Source: an uncultured SAR116 cluster alpha proteobacterium
GTDB lineage: Bacteria > Pseudomonadota > Alphaproteobacteria > Puniceispirillales > Marisalimonadaceae
Direction of reading: 5' to 3'
NCBI GenBank assembly: GCA_902622875.1
Contig: CACNRW010000003.1
Coordinates: 1-64,000 of the forward strand
Length of the DNA: 64,000 nt
In this document: in pieces, positions 35,385 to 44,054 of the stretch
Layout: every line of letters starts with the position of its first letter
How positions within the stretch are numbered: the first letter of the stretch is position 1
Translations under genes and position numbers: made by a program
Notes under the pieces: model-generated
Database searches by the model: none
Told to the model about the DNA's origin: nothing
Seen by the model: the letters and a program-made list of their open reading frames with translations, nothing else

Positions 35385-36266
35385 TTAAATTAAATTTAAA
35401 TTTGTTAATGCATTTTTAACCAACTGTTTTTGATCATCAGTAGCCGGTGCAGTGGGTCTTCTTGCAAATCCACTCTCAAGACCTTGAAGCTTTTGAGCAT
35501 ATTTACATAAAGAGGGCATATTATCTAAACCAATTGCATCCCATAATGGCATTAATCTTTCATGAAGATCTTTTGCTACGTTCCAATCCTCTGCAATTAC
35601 AGCATCCCATAATTTGACTGATGGTCCAGGGGCTGCAGTCAATATTGCAGCAATAGATCCAGGAGCGCCAAGTTGGTATGAAGAGTATAGGAGTGCGTCA
35701 ACCGCACTAAAAATCATATTTTCAGGTTTTGCTCTTCTTATTAAATCAGCAAAAAGTTTCATATCTCCCGCACTTTGTTTGACCCCTAACACACCAGGAA
35801 CTTCATCCATTATTCTTAAAAGTAAATCAGGAGACAAATAACACCAAGGGACAACGTTATAAATAAGAATAGGAATTTGGCATTCCTCATGTATTTCTTT
35901 GAAATGTCTTATCATAGCGTCATCATCTGGTCTAAATAGATAACTAGGCGGAGTTATTTGAAGCGCAGAGACATTTAAAGATTTCACAGATTGGCCTCTA
36001 GCTATTACTTCAGAAGTTGAATTGGCGATTATTCCAGCGACTAAAGGTACTCTATTGTTTAATGCTTCTGATGTTTTTTTCATGAGAGATACGTATTCGT
36101 CTCTATTTAAAACATGTCCTTCACCTGTGCTCCCTCCAGCAGCTAACCCATGGACACCATTTTCTATTAACCAGTTGACTTGAGGCTTTATCAAGTTCAA
36201 ATTAATCTCTCCATTTTCAGCAAATGGAGTAGTGAAAGGCGCGATAATACCTTTTAGCTTGGTCAT
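35385..36266 (-). CDS. Dihydrodipicolinate synthase/N-acetylneuraminate lyase family aldolase
   Basis: 293-aa class I aldolase of the DapA family. Motifs: GLAAGGSTGEGHVLNRDEY, LVAGIIANST, the catalytic Tyr in ILIYNVVP and the Schiff-base Lys in GVLGVKQSAGD. The GGSTGEG motif differs slightly from the GTTGE of true DapA. It lies outside the lysine genes (dapD-dapE at 9-11 kb) in a catabolic neighbourhood, so it is more likely a sugar-acid or keto-acid lyase/dehydratase. It is divergent from the esterase gene at 36371. Confidence 0.85.
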   Translation of the reverse strand: MTKLKGIIAPFTTPFAENGEINLNLIKPQVNWLIENGVHGLAAGGSTGEGHVLNRDEYVSLMKKTSEALNNRVPLVAGIIANSTSEVIARGQSVKSLNVSALQITPPSYLFRPDDDAMIRHFKEIHEECQIPILIYNVVPWCYLSPDLLLRIMDEVPGVLGVKQSAGDMKLFADLIRRAKPENMIFSAVDALLYSSYQLGAPGSIAAILTAAPGPSVKLWDAVIAEDWNVAKDLHERLMPLWDAIGLDNMPSLCKYAQKLQGLESGFARRPTAPATDDQKQLVKNALTNLNLI

Positions 36267-36370
36267 AATTCTCTTCTCCCTAGAGTTTTATTGTTTTTTA
36301 AATTAGTATAATTTAATAAATTATAAAAATTAAGATAAAAAAACAAAGGAAATAAGTTTAGAAGACTGTC

Positions 36371-37327
36371 ATGATTATAGATAAAGAAACAAAAATTTTC
36401 CTAGAGCAGCGTGTTAAAAACAACTCTAAACTTCATCATTTATTAAAGCCAAAAGAACTTAGAGAAGAACGTTTAAGGCAGTTAAAAGAAGATAATTTGA
36501 TTTCTCCTAAAATATCTACTTTTAAAAATATTAAAATAAAGAGTAGGTTTAATAAGAATATCAATTTGAGGTTCTATTTTCCTAATAATTACAATGATAA
36601 TATTAAAACACCAATTATTATTTTTTTTCATGGTGGTGGGTTTGTAATGGGAAATTTAGAGACACACGATTTTACATGTAGATCTATTTGCAACGAATCA
36701 GAAATGATAGTTGTTGCAGTCGATTATAGTCTTTCTCCAGAGTATAAATTTCCTTATGCCTTGTCTGAATCAAAGGACGTACTCCAATCATTAACTGATT
36801 TTGAAAATGAATTTAATATAGACCTTGATAATTTGTTTGTTTGTGGGGACAGTGCAGGAGGTAATTTAGCTACTGTATTAGCAATTAATTCTTCTAAAAA
36901 AAATATTATACCTATCCAAGGGCAGATACTAATATACCCTTGTGTTGATTTAACCTTAACTATGAAGTCAATGGATATAAATTTGGATGGAATGACTTTG
37001 ACGTATGACACCATGAATTATTTTATTGGTCATTATTTAAAAAGTAAAAAAGAGTCAGTGAATTGGGAAGCTTCACCTTTGTTTAGTAGCAATCTAAAGA
37101 ACATGCCAGAAACGTTCATATTTGCAGCAGGGTTGGATCCACTACTAGATGAGGGAATAGCATATAAAAAGAGGCTGGAATATTTTGGTAATAAAGTGAC
37201 CTATAAATTATACCCAGGCCAAATTCATGGCTTTTTATCAAATTCAAAACATTTTCCAAAGTCAAACGAATGTATAAAAGAAATAGGTCGTGCTGCAAAA
37301 GTAATGTTAAGTAGTAGAAGTGCTTAA
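36371..37327 (+). CDS. Alpha/beta hydrolase, hormone-sensitive-lipase family
   Basis: 318 aa. The oxyanion-hole motif HGGGFVMGN (~88) and nucleophile elbow GDSAGGN identify the HSL-type esterase family. The acid DPLLDEG and the catalytic His in GQIHGF complete the triad. No signal peptide. Its stop codon is followed immediately by the ATG of the epimerase gene, so the two are translationally coupled. Substrate (an ester or lactone) is unknown. Confidence 0.87.
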   Translation: MIIDKETKIFLEQRVKNNSKLHHLLKPKELREERLRQLKEDNLISPKISTFKNIKIKSRFNKNINLRFYFPNNYNDNIKTPIIIFFHGGGFVMGNLETHDFTCRSICNESEMIVVAVDYSLSPEYKFPYALSESKDVLQSLTDFENEFNIDLDNLFVCGDSAGGNLATVLAINSSKKNIIPIQGQILIYPCVDLTLTMKSMDINLDGMTLTYDTMNYFIGHYLKSKKESVNWEASPLFSSNLKNMPETFIFAAGLDPLLDEGIAYKKRLEYFGNKVTYKLYPGQIHGFLSNSKHFPKSNECIKEIGRAAKVMLSSRSA

Positions 37328-38212
37328 ATGAAAAACATACTTATATTTGGTGGATGTGGTTTTCTTGGCAGTTGGATTACAAAATCACTTTTAAAAAAAA
37401 ATCTTAAGATAACTATATTTGATCTTAGAATTAAAACAGAATTACTTAAAAATTTGATAGGTGATGAATTTAATAATATAGACTTTATTGAAGGTGATAT
37501 TACTGATTTTGAAGGAGTTTTAAAAGCAACTAAAGACATGGATTATATTTTAAATTTAGCAGGTTTAATGACACCAGATTGTAGTACTAACCCATCTTTG
37601 GGAGCAGAAGTGAATGTTAAAGGTTCAATTAATGTTTTTGAGGCAATAAAAAGAAATGATATTAATTTTCTTATTTATACTAGTAGTGGTGGAGTTTATG
37701 GTAACGAAGATAAATACAATCCATTCCCTGAAACACATTATGGTGCTTTTAAGTTAGCGGTTGAAGGAATTGCTAGAGCTTATTTTAATGAATCTTTAAT
37801 TTCCAGTGTTGGGTTAAGGCCATTTGTGATTTATGGGCCTGGAAGAGAAATCGGTGGAACTGCAGGTGTCACCTTGGCTTGTAAAGCTGCTAAACAAAAC
37901 CTTAAATACACTGTAGGTTTTTCAGGAAAGGCTGGGTTTGTATATGTTGAAGATGTTACAAATTTAGTTGAAAGATTAATTGACAAATCTCCTGTTGGAG
38001 CATTGACTATTAATGTTAATGGAATAACAGCAAGCGTTGAAGATTTTCTTTCAATAATTAAAAAAAATATTCCAGATGCAAAAGTAACATTAAATGGTAA
38101 ACCAATAAGTGTCGTCGAGGAAATCCTTGGAGGAGAGCCTTCTAAAATTTTTAAGGATTTTAAATACACCTCACTTGACTACGGAATAAATAAAACAATT
38201 AATTTTTATTAA
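37328..38212 (+). CDS. NAD(P)-dependent epimerase/dehydratase family protein
   Basis: 294-aa extended SDR. N-terminal Rossmann motif FGGCGFLGSWI, a conserved NLAGLMTP loop, TSSGGVYG (catalytic Ser/Thr) and HYGAFKLAVEG with the YxxxK-type Tyr and Lys. It has RPFVIYGPG as in sugar-nucleotide epimerases. It directly follows the esterase gene and precedes a DMT transporter and a second epimerase-family gene; the four look like one operon. Confidence 0.85.
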   Translation: MKNILIFGGCGFLGSWITKSLLKKNLKITIFDLRIKTELLKNLIGDEFNNIDFIEGDITDFEGVLKATKDMDYILNLAGLMTPDCSTNPSLGAEVNVKGSINVFEAIKRNDINFLIYTSSGGVYGNEDKYNPFPETHYGAFKLAVEGIARAYFNESLISSVGLRPFVIYGPGREIGGTAGVTLACKAAKQNLKYTVGFSGKAGFVYVEDVTNLVERLIDKSPVGALTINVNGITASVEDFLSIIKKNIPDAKVTLNGKPISVVEEILGGEPSKIFKDFKYTSLDYGINKTINFY

Positions 38213-38234
38213 AATACTGAAAGCTAAAAATAAT

Positions 38235-39116
38235 ATGCCCACAAAATTTTCTTCAAATACTAAGGGCATACTTTTTATTGTGTCAGCAATATTTTGTCTT
38301 TCTTTAATGGATGGTTTTACTAGGTATTTAACTGATTATTATAATGTCATTACTATTAATATGTTTCGATATTTCTTTTTATTTTTATTTGTAATCACAA
38401 TAAATAGTATAGGAAATAAAAGTGTAATTATTGTATCAAAGAGTAAGTATAAAATTATACAAATTATTCGTGGGACTGTATTAGCGGTTGAAATGTGTTT
38501 TGCTCATTATCTTTTTTTAAAAATAGGACTTATTGAAACTCATGCTATTTTTGCAAGTTGTCCGCTCATTGTAGCAGCATTATCCGTATTTTTTTTGGGA
38601 GAAAAAGTTGGGTGGAGAAGATGGTGTGCAATTATAGTAGGTTTTGTAGGTATCTTGATTATGCTTAGGCCTGGTTCTAAAGTTTTTGATCCATTATCTT
38701 TAATTGCACTTGCATGTGCTTTTGCCTTTGCGGTCTATCAAATTTTGACAAGATATGTATCTAGTGAGGATACTCCTGACACTAGTCTTTTCTATACAGC
38801 TATAACGGGTTTCGTTATACTTGGTTTGATAGGCCCATTTTTTTATACTTCAATAGAACACTTGCATTGGTTATGGTTACTAGTTGTTTGTATGCTTGGT
38901 GCTGGAGGACACTTTCTTATGATTAATGCATTCAATCATAGTGAAGCTTCATTGTTGCAACCATTTACCTATCTTCAATTAGTTTTTGTTTCTATTATTG
39001 GTGTTTTAATTTTTAAAGAAAAGTTAGAAACTGAGATTTTAATTGGGGCCTTCATAGTTATAGGAGCGGGATTGTTTACTTTCTGGAGAGAGTATTCAAA
39101 AAATCAACAGATTTAA
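38235..39116 (+). CDS. EamA-family (DMT) transporter
   Basis: 293 aa with ten predicted TM segments in two EamA repeats. Typical features are FCLSLMDGFTRYL in TM1, SCPLIVAALSVFFLGEKVGW at the end of the first repeat and QLVFVSIIGVLIFKEKL in the second. DMT carriers export or import metabolites; direction and substrate cannot be told. It lies within the esterase/epimerase operon. Confidence 0.87.
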   Translation: MPTKFSSNTKGILFIVSAIFCLSLMDGFTRYLTDYYNVITINMFRYFFLFLFVITINSIGNKSVIIVSKSKYKIIQIIRGTVLAVEMCFAHYLFLKIGLIETHAIFASCPLIVAALSVFFLGEKVGWRRWCAIIVGFVGILIMLRPGSKVFDPLSLIALACAFAFAVYQILTRYVSSEDTPDTSLFYTAITGFVILGLIGPFFYTSIEHLHWLWLLVVCMLGAGGHFLMINAFNHSEASLLQPFTYLQLVFVSIIGVLIFKEKLETEILIGAFIVIGAGLFTFWREYSKNQQI

Positions 39117-39127
39117 GGAGAGGTAAA

Positions 39128-39940
39128 TTGTCTAAATTTAAATATAAAAATATTTTATTAACAGGAGCTGCAGGCGCACTTGGAGAACAATTAAGAAAGA
39201 CACTTTCTCAGAAATGTGACTTATTAAGAATTTCAGATAAAACTAATTTAGATAAAAAATTTGATAATGAAGATATACAACAAGCAGACTTATCTTCAGC
39301 AGAAGCTATTTATAAACTTACAAAAAATATTGACTGTGTGGTTCATATGGGAGGGCAAAGCATAGAGGGTTCATGGGACAATGTCCTAAACTCTAATATT
39401 ATCGGGATGTATAATTTATATGAGGGTTGCAGAAAAAATAATGTTAAGAGAGTAATATGGGCTAGCTCAGTTCATGCTGTTGGTTTTTATCCAAGAGCTG
39501 AGATTATTAATAATAGAGTAATGCCAAGGCCAGACAGTAACTATGGATTATCAAAAGTTTTTGGAGAATCATTGGCACAATATTATTGGGACAAATACAA
39601 ATTAGAAACAGTTTCAATTAGAATTTATTCATGTGTTGCCGAACCTAAGGATCATAGAATGTTATCTACATGGTTAAGTTATAATGATTTAAGAAGCCTA
39701 GTGATATCATGCATGAATACTTCAAATGTTCGGCATTCAATAATTTTTGGAGTATCAAACAATGATTCTATATTAGTTGATAACAAATATGCCAAACATA
39801 TTGCCTATAAACCAAAAGATAATGGTGAAGAGTTTAGGAAAAAAATAGAAGATAATGATGGTTTTATTGATTCGAAAGATCCTCTAGTAACTACTCACGG
39901 TGGTTATTTTGTCTCAGCAGGTCATTTTGATGATGATTAA
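39128..39940 (+). CDS. NAD-dependent epimerase/dehydratase, uronate-dehydrogenase-like
   Basis: 270 aa, with TTG start preceded by AAGGAGAGG. Rossmann motif LLTGAAGALGEQL, then VVHMGGQSIEGSWDNVLNSN, ASSVHAVGFYP and NYGLSKVFGES with YxxxK. This pattern resembles uronate dehydrogenase (Udh), which oxidises glucuronate or galacturonate to aldarolactones. With the nearby esterase and DapA-family lyase a sugar-acid route is conceivable but unproven. It is the last gene before the TRAP operon control region. Confidence 0.8.
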   Translation: MSKFKYKNILLTGAAGALGEQLRKTLSQKCDLLRISDKTNLDKKFDNEDIQQADLSSAEAIYKLTKNIDCVVHMGGQSIEGSWDNVLNSNIIGMYNLYEGCRKNNVKRVIWASSVHAVGFYPRAEIINNRVMPRPDSNYGLSKVFGESLAQYYWDKYKLETVSIRIYSCVAEPKDHRMLSTWLSYNDLRSLVISCMNTSNVRHSIIFGVSNNDSILVDNKYAKHIAYKPKDNGEEFRKKIEDNDGFIDSKDPLVTTHGGYFVSAGHFDDD

Positions 39941-40112
39941 ATTTACTTTTTTGATTTATGATTATTTTGTTTTTTATTAACATAAATGTAGAATTTTTTA
40001 ATGCTACGACACTTTAAAATTTTAGCTGAGCCTTTGACTATAAGCACTGTATAGAAATTAATCAGATTTAATAAAACAAAAAATTTTTGTTAACATATTA
40101 ATCATATACATA

Positions 40113-40124
40113 ATACATATGTAT
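40113..40124. promoter_or_regulatory. Palindrome, candidate operator of the TRAP operon
   Basis: ATACATATGTAT is a perfect 12-bp palindrome; it lies inside a longer imperfect dyad running from about 40099 to 40129 (TAATCATA... and ...TGATTA arms). Such a site upstream of a TRAP operon could bind a dimeric regulator, though AT-rich DNA makes chance palindromes common. Confidence 0.3.
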
Positions 40125-40219
40125 GATTACAAAAAAATAATTGAAAATATATCAAATTTTTCTTGCCTTTATCAAAATAATTGAGAAGATACGAATTAAT
40201 TAGAAACAGTATTTGTTTC

Positions 40220-40248
40220 TTGAGTTGGGTTATTTTTGGGGGAATAAT
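40220..40248 (+). promoter_or_regulatory. Candidate promoter for dctP
   Basis: TTGAGT (40220-40225) and AATAAT (40243-40248) are separated by 17 bp, about 50 bp before the start codon of the binding protein gene. The match is moderate. Confidence 0.3.
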
Positions 40249-40297
40249 AAACTTACTCTATTATAACCTTTTATTTTAAAAACTATGGAGGAATTCT

Positions 40298-41365
40298 ATG
40301 AAATTCAAATCAAGCCTATTTGTAGGCGCTGTTGCTTTAGCTGCAACTAGTTTAGTAGCTATTTCAGCTCAAGCTGGTGATAAGGTACGTTGGAAGATGC
40401 AAAGTACTTGGAGCAGTCAAACAGCTATTAACGGAGAAAGTGCTGTTTACTTTTCTAACAAAGTTAAAGATTTATCAGGTGGAGACGTTCAATTAAGGTT
40501 CCATGAGCCTAACGCTCTTGTACCAGCATTAGAAGTTTGGGACGCTGTTAAGAATGGTTCAGTTGATGCAGGTTATACTACTCCTGGTTATCATGCTGGA
40601 AAAATCCCATCAGTTTCTTACTTTACAGCTGTACCATTTGGTCCAGGTGCGAGTGAGTACCACGGTTGGATGGAATATGGTGGAGGTCAGCAGTTAAAAG
40701 ATAGAGAATATGCCAAGTATGGGCTTAAAGCTCTGAACTGTCTAACACATGCTCCAGAGACTTCAGGATGGTTTAGAAAAAAAATAAACTCTGTTGATGA
40801 ATTAAAAGGTATGAAGATGCGTTTCTTTGGCTTAGGTGCCATGGTTATGACAGAGCTTGGAGTGTCAACACAATTATTAGCTGGTGGAGATATTTATCCA
40901 GCTCTTGAAAAAGGTGTTATTGATGCAACAGAATTTTCTATGCCTACTCATGATTTAAGTTTAGGTTTTTATCAGTTAGCTAAATTTAACTACTTTCCAG
41001 GCTGGCATCAACAGACATCAATTGGTGAATTGTTAATGAGTCAAAAAGGTTGGGGTAGCTTAAATAAGCAACAGCAAACTATCATTAATACTGCGTGTCG
41101 TGATACTATGTGGTGGGCTCTTGTTAGATCTGATGCTAAACAAGTTCCAGCTATGAGAGAAATGCAAGACAAGCATGGTGTAGAATTTGTTACTTGGTCT
41201 GATGCTGACATATCTAAGTTTAAAAGAGCTTGGGATACAGTTGTTGAGAAAAAATCTAAGGAAGACCCTTTATTTGCAGAGATCACTAAAAGTTACAATG
41301 AGTTTAGAGCAAATTATAACATTTGGTCATCTAGAGCTTACTTAAAGCAAGGTAAAGTTTACTAA
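40298..41365 (+). CDS. TRAP transporter solute-binding protein (DctP family)
   Basis: 355 aa with a signal peptide (residues 1-26, cleavage after AQA), so periplasmic. The mature part starts with KMQSTWSSQTAINGES and holds GYTTPGYHAGKIPSV, MRFFGLGAMVM (with the conserved substrate-carboxylate Arg) and ALEKGVIDATEFSMP, the DctP signature. This branch (W-rich, TakP/chloroaromatic-like) usually binds carboxylates or keto acids. The ribosome-binding site GGAGG is strong. It begins the operon with dctQ, a 4-TM gene and dctM. A close paralog lies at 46959. Confidence 0.95.
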   Translation: MKFKSSLFVGAVALAATSLVAISAQAGDKVRWKMQSTWSSQTAINGESAVYFSNKVKDLSGGDVQLRFHEPNALVPALEVWDAVKNGSVDAGYTTPGYHAGKIPSVSYFTAVPFGPGASEYHGWMEYGGGQQLKDREYAKYGLKALNCLTHAPETSGWFRKKINSVDELKGMKMRFFGLGAMVMTELGVSTQLLAGGDIYPALEKGVIDATEFSMPTHDLSLGFYQLAKFNYFPGWHQQTSIGELLMSQKGWGSLNKQQQTIINTACRDTMWWALVRSDAKQVPAMREMQDKHGVEFVTWSDADISKFKRAWDTVVEKKSKEDPLFAEITKSYNEFRANYNIWSSRAYLKQGKVY

Positions 41366-41377
41366 TATTTTAAATTT

Positions 41378-41411
41378 AAAGCACACTTGTATTATTGAAC
41401 AAGTGTGCTTT
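41378..41411 (+). promoter_or_regulatory. Perfect 13-bp stem-loop after dctP
   Basis: Arms AAAGCACACTTGT and ACAAGTGTGCTTT pair perfectly around an 8-nt loop, 13 bp after the dctP stop codon and ~75 bp before dctQ. There is no long U tract, so it may act as an mRNA 3' stabiliser or partial attenuator that raises binding-protein levels over the membrane subunits. Confidence 0.75.
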
Positions 41412-41485
41412 ATGTGTATATAAATTTAATTTCTTACTTTACAATCTAAATTTAAGTAACTAGAAAACGAATTAAGGGGAAAACC

Positions 41486-42097
41486 ATGGCACTTTTAGAA
41501 AAAAATGTGGAAGGTTTCATTTCATTAAGTGAGAAACTCCGTAATATTGTAAATAGAGTTGGACGAGCGAGCACATGGCTTTTGGTACCCTTGGTAATAA
41601 TAACAATGTGGGATGTAGTTGCCAGAAAATTAGTTTGGATTCAAATTTTTATGGTTGCTAATTTTGGTTCCTTTTTTGAATCAACATTGATGCAAGAAAT
41701 GGAATGGCATCTCCACACAGTTGTCTTTTGTTTAGTTTTAGGTTATGGATATACTCATAATCGTCATGTGAGAGTTGATTTTCTTCGAGAAAATTTTAAA
41801 TTCGAATCTAAAGCTAAAGTTGAATTTTATGGAAACTTAATGTTTATGTTACCTTTCACTTTGATTTGTGTTTATTTCTCATGGATATATATGGTCGATT
41901 CTTATCAGATAGGAGAAGTGTCAGCATCCCTAGTTGGTTTAAGTAATAGATGGATTATAAAAGCTTTTCTTCCTATTGGATATTTCTTCTTGTTTCTTGG
42001 TGGTTTGTCAGTGATGATGCAGCTTATTGCTGTTATTTGGGGTGAAAATAAAAAGAAACTAGATTTAATGGTTTTGGATTATGATGAAAAGAAATAA
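41486..42097 (+). CDS. TRAP transporter small permease subunit (DctQ)
   Basis: 203 aa with four predicted TM segments. The conserved DctQ pattern is seen around the central helices: QEMEWHLHTVVFCLVLGYGY, then THNRHVRVDFLRENF and a terminal helix pair. It is the small membrane subunit that pairs with DctM. It follows dctP after a stem-loop and is 30 bp before the unknown 4-TM gene. Confidence 0.92.
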   Translation: MALLEKNVEGFISLSEKLRNIVNRVGRASTWLLVPLVIITMWDVVARKLVWIQIFMVANFGSFFESTLMQEMEWHLHTVVFCLVLGYGYTHNRHVRVDFLRENFKFESKAKVEFYGNLMFMLPFTLICVYFSWIYMVDSYQIGEVSASLVGLSNRWIIKAFLPIGYFFLFLGGLSVMMQLIAVIWGENKKKLDLMVLDYDEKK

Positions 42098-42127
42098 ATC
42101 AATTTTATTTAGACCTGTGAGTTAAAT

Positions 42128-42604
42128 ATGTGGTTTTCTAAGATTCCAGGGTATATTTTTGATAAGCAAAAAACACCTTACCTAACAGAAGCAAAAGACC
42201 TTACTTTAGCTCAATCACAATATGAATTGGCAGCTTACGGAGTCTTTACTGGAAGTTTATACGTAATTATAGGCTTAGCAGCTGTTTTGACATTTTTTGA
42301 AAATAATAACCCTATATATTTGGGATGGATGATTTTGTCAGTTGTAGTGATTTACTCAATTTTCTCTGTTATGAGAAAATATGAATTAATTTCTTCCTAT
42401 GTTATATCTTTAGCACCTGCAGTTATAATTGTTTTTTGTATATCTGAAGGACTTAAAAATAACTCTTCTTTATTAACACTTGCAATTTTCATTTGTTTTT
42501 TTCTTTTATCCTTAAAATATGGATGGAGGGTATCAAGAATAGTCGCATGGCAAAGATTTAATGGTGATTTTCAAATTGATAATAATAAGAACAAGAAAGC
42601 ATAG
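42128..42604 (+). CDS. Unknown four-TM protein inserted between dctQ and dctM
   Basis: 158 aa. A soluble N-terminal stretch of ~35 residues (FSKIPGYIFDKQKTPYLTEA) is followed by four predicted TM segments (~36-58, 64-82, 88-106, 112-130) and a basic C-terminus. I do not recognise a family. Its place between the small and large TRAP subunits, 8 bp before dctM, suggests an accessory part of this transporter. Length and TM count differ from DctQ. Confidence 0.75.
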   Translation: MWFSKIPGYIFDKQKTPYLTEAKDLTLAQSQYELAAYGVFTGSLYVIIGLAAVLTFFENNNPIYLGWMILSVVVIYSIFSVMRKYELISSYVISLAPAVIIVFCISEGLKNNSSLLTLAIFICFFLLSLKYGWRVSRIVAWQRFNGDFQIDNNKNKKA

Positions 42605-42612
42605 GAGCAGTT

Positions 42613-44004
42613 ATGGATTTTGTTGATATTATAGTTGAGTACCTGCCAATATTTATGTTTCTGACTATGGGCATACTTTTATTTATAGGTTACCCTGTGG
42701 GCTTTATACTAGGTGGTGTTGCAATTACTTACGGTTTTATTGGCTATTTATTCGGAGTATTCAAATTAGCTGAATTTTTTAACTTTGTTCCAAGAATGTG
42801 GGGCTTTTCTGCTGAAAACCTTATTTTAGTCGCTATACCAAGTTTTGTATTTATGGGTACAATGATGGAAAGAAGTGGTATTGCTAATGACCTGTTAAGA
42901 ACAACTCAAATTTTACTTAAAAAAGTGCCCGGTGGATTAGCAATGTCAGTTACAGTAATGGGTACTGTTCTAGCAGCAATGACAGGAATTATTGGTGCGT
43001 CTGTAACCATGATGACTGCACTAGCACTTCCAACAATGATTAAAAGTAAATATAGCCATGCATTAGCAACAGGAGTTATTGCTGCTTCAGGCACATTAGG
43101 TATATTGATACCTCCAAGTATTATGCTGATTATTATGGCAGATATTATGCAGGTATCTGTTGGTAATTTATTTATGGGAGCAGTTATTCCAGGGTTGTCA
43201 CTAGCGTTGATGTATTTAATATTTATCTTTATATGGTGTTCTTTAGACAGAAAAGTTGCGCCAGCTTTAAAAGATAGTGATTTACAATATGAAAAAGGTA
43301 AACTGCCTCAAATGGTATTAAAAGCTTTTTTACCTCCAGTTGCGTTGATTGTACTTATAAAAGGTTCAATTCTCCTTGGTTGGGCTACTCCAAGTGAAGC
43401 GGGAGCGGTTGGTGCCTTTGGCGCGACCTTTCTCGCTATAATTGGAAACAAGTTTACGTTGCCTATGTTAAGAAGCGTTTTACATTCTTCAGGTCTAACT
43501 ATTTCTATGGTTTTCATGATTATTCTCAGTGCAACTTGTTTTGCATATGTTTTTAGATCACTTGGTGGGGATTATATAGTCGAGGAATTGATTGACAAAG
43601 CTGGTCTTGGTTCATGGGGGTTATTGTTTTTATTAATGGGTATGACCTTTTTTCTTGGCTTTTTTTTAGATTGGGTTGAAATTACGCTAATCATACTTCC
43701 AATATTTGCTCCACTAGTTGTACTTTTAGATTTTGGGGAACATGTCACTGGGCTAACAGGTCTTGACGGCCGTAAAGAGACTATGGTTTGGTTTTTAGTT
43801 TTAATGGCAATTAATCTTCAAACTTCCTTTCTTACACCACCATTTGGTTTTGCCTTGTTTTATTTAAAGGGGGTTGCTCCTCCAGAAGTTGCTACTCTAA
43901 GTATTTATAAGGGTGTAATACCATTTGTTATTATACAGTTGATAGGTCTAAGCTTTGTTATTTATGAGCCAGAAATGGCTTTGTGGTTACCACGGCTAAT
44001 CTAA
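42613..44004 (+). CDS. TRAP transporter large permease subunit (DctM)
   Basis: 463 aa with 12 or more TM segments. Signatures: GYPVGFILGGVAITYG, LVAIPSFVFMGTMMERSGI, ASGTLGILIPPSIMLIIMAD, GWATPSEAGAVGAFGA and NLQTSFLTPPFGFALFYL. It is the sodium-coupled translocating subunit. The extended loop near residue 380 (GLTGLDGRKE) is typical of this branch. It ends the transporter part; the metabolic genes begin 50 bp downstream on the same strand. Confidence 0.95.
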   Translation: MDFVDIIVEYLPIFMFLTMGILLFIGYPVGFILGGVAITYGFIGYLFGVFKLAEFFNFVPRMWGFSAENLILVAIPSFVFMGTMMERSGIANDLLRTTQILLKKVPGGLAMSVTVMGTVLAAMTGIIGASVTMMTALALPTMIKSKYSHALATGVIAASGTLGILIPPSIMLIIMADIMQVSVGNLFMGAVIPGLSLALMYLIFIFIWCSLDRKVAPALKDSDLQYEKGKLPQMVLKAFLPPVALIVLIKGSILLGWATPSEAGAVGAFGATFLAIIGNKFTLPMLRSVLHSSGLTISMVFMIILSATCFAYVFRSLGGDYIVEELIDKAGLGSWGLLFLLMGMTFFLGFFLDWVEITLIILPIFAPLVVLLDFGEHVTGLTGLDGRKETMVWFLVLMAINLQTSFLTPPFGFALFYLKGVAPPEVATLSIYKGVIPFVIIQLIGLSFVIYEPEMALWLPRLI

Positions 44005-44054
44005 ATTAATTATAAAAACTGCAGCAAAGTCACTCGGTTTTTTGAGGCTTAAGA

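Larger units (their letters stand above)
39941..40297 (+). other. 357-bp control region upstream of the TRAP operon
   Basis: There is no ORF with coding character. The stretch is very AT-rich and holds a dyad at 40113-40124, a promoter-like pair at 40220-40248 and a strong GGAGG ribosome-binding site just before 40298. It is the longest gene-free stretch in the window, suitable for regulated transcription of the highly expressed binding protein gene. Confidence 0.6.
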
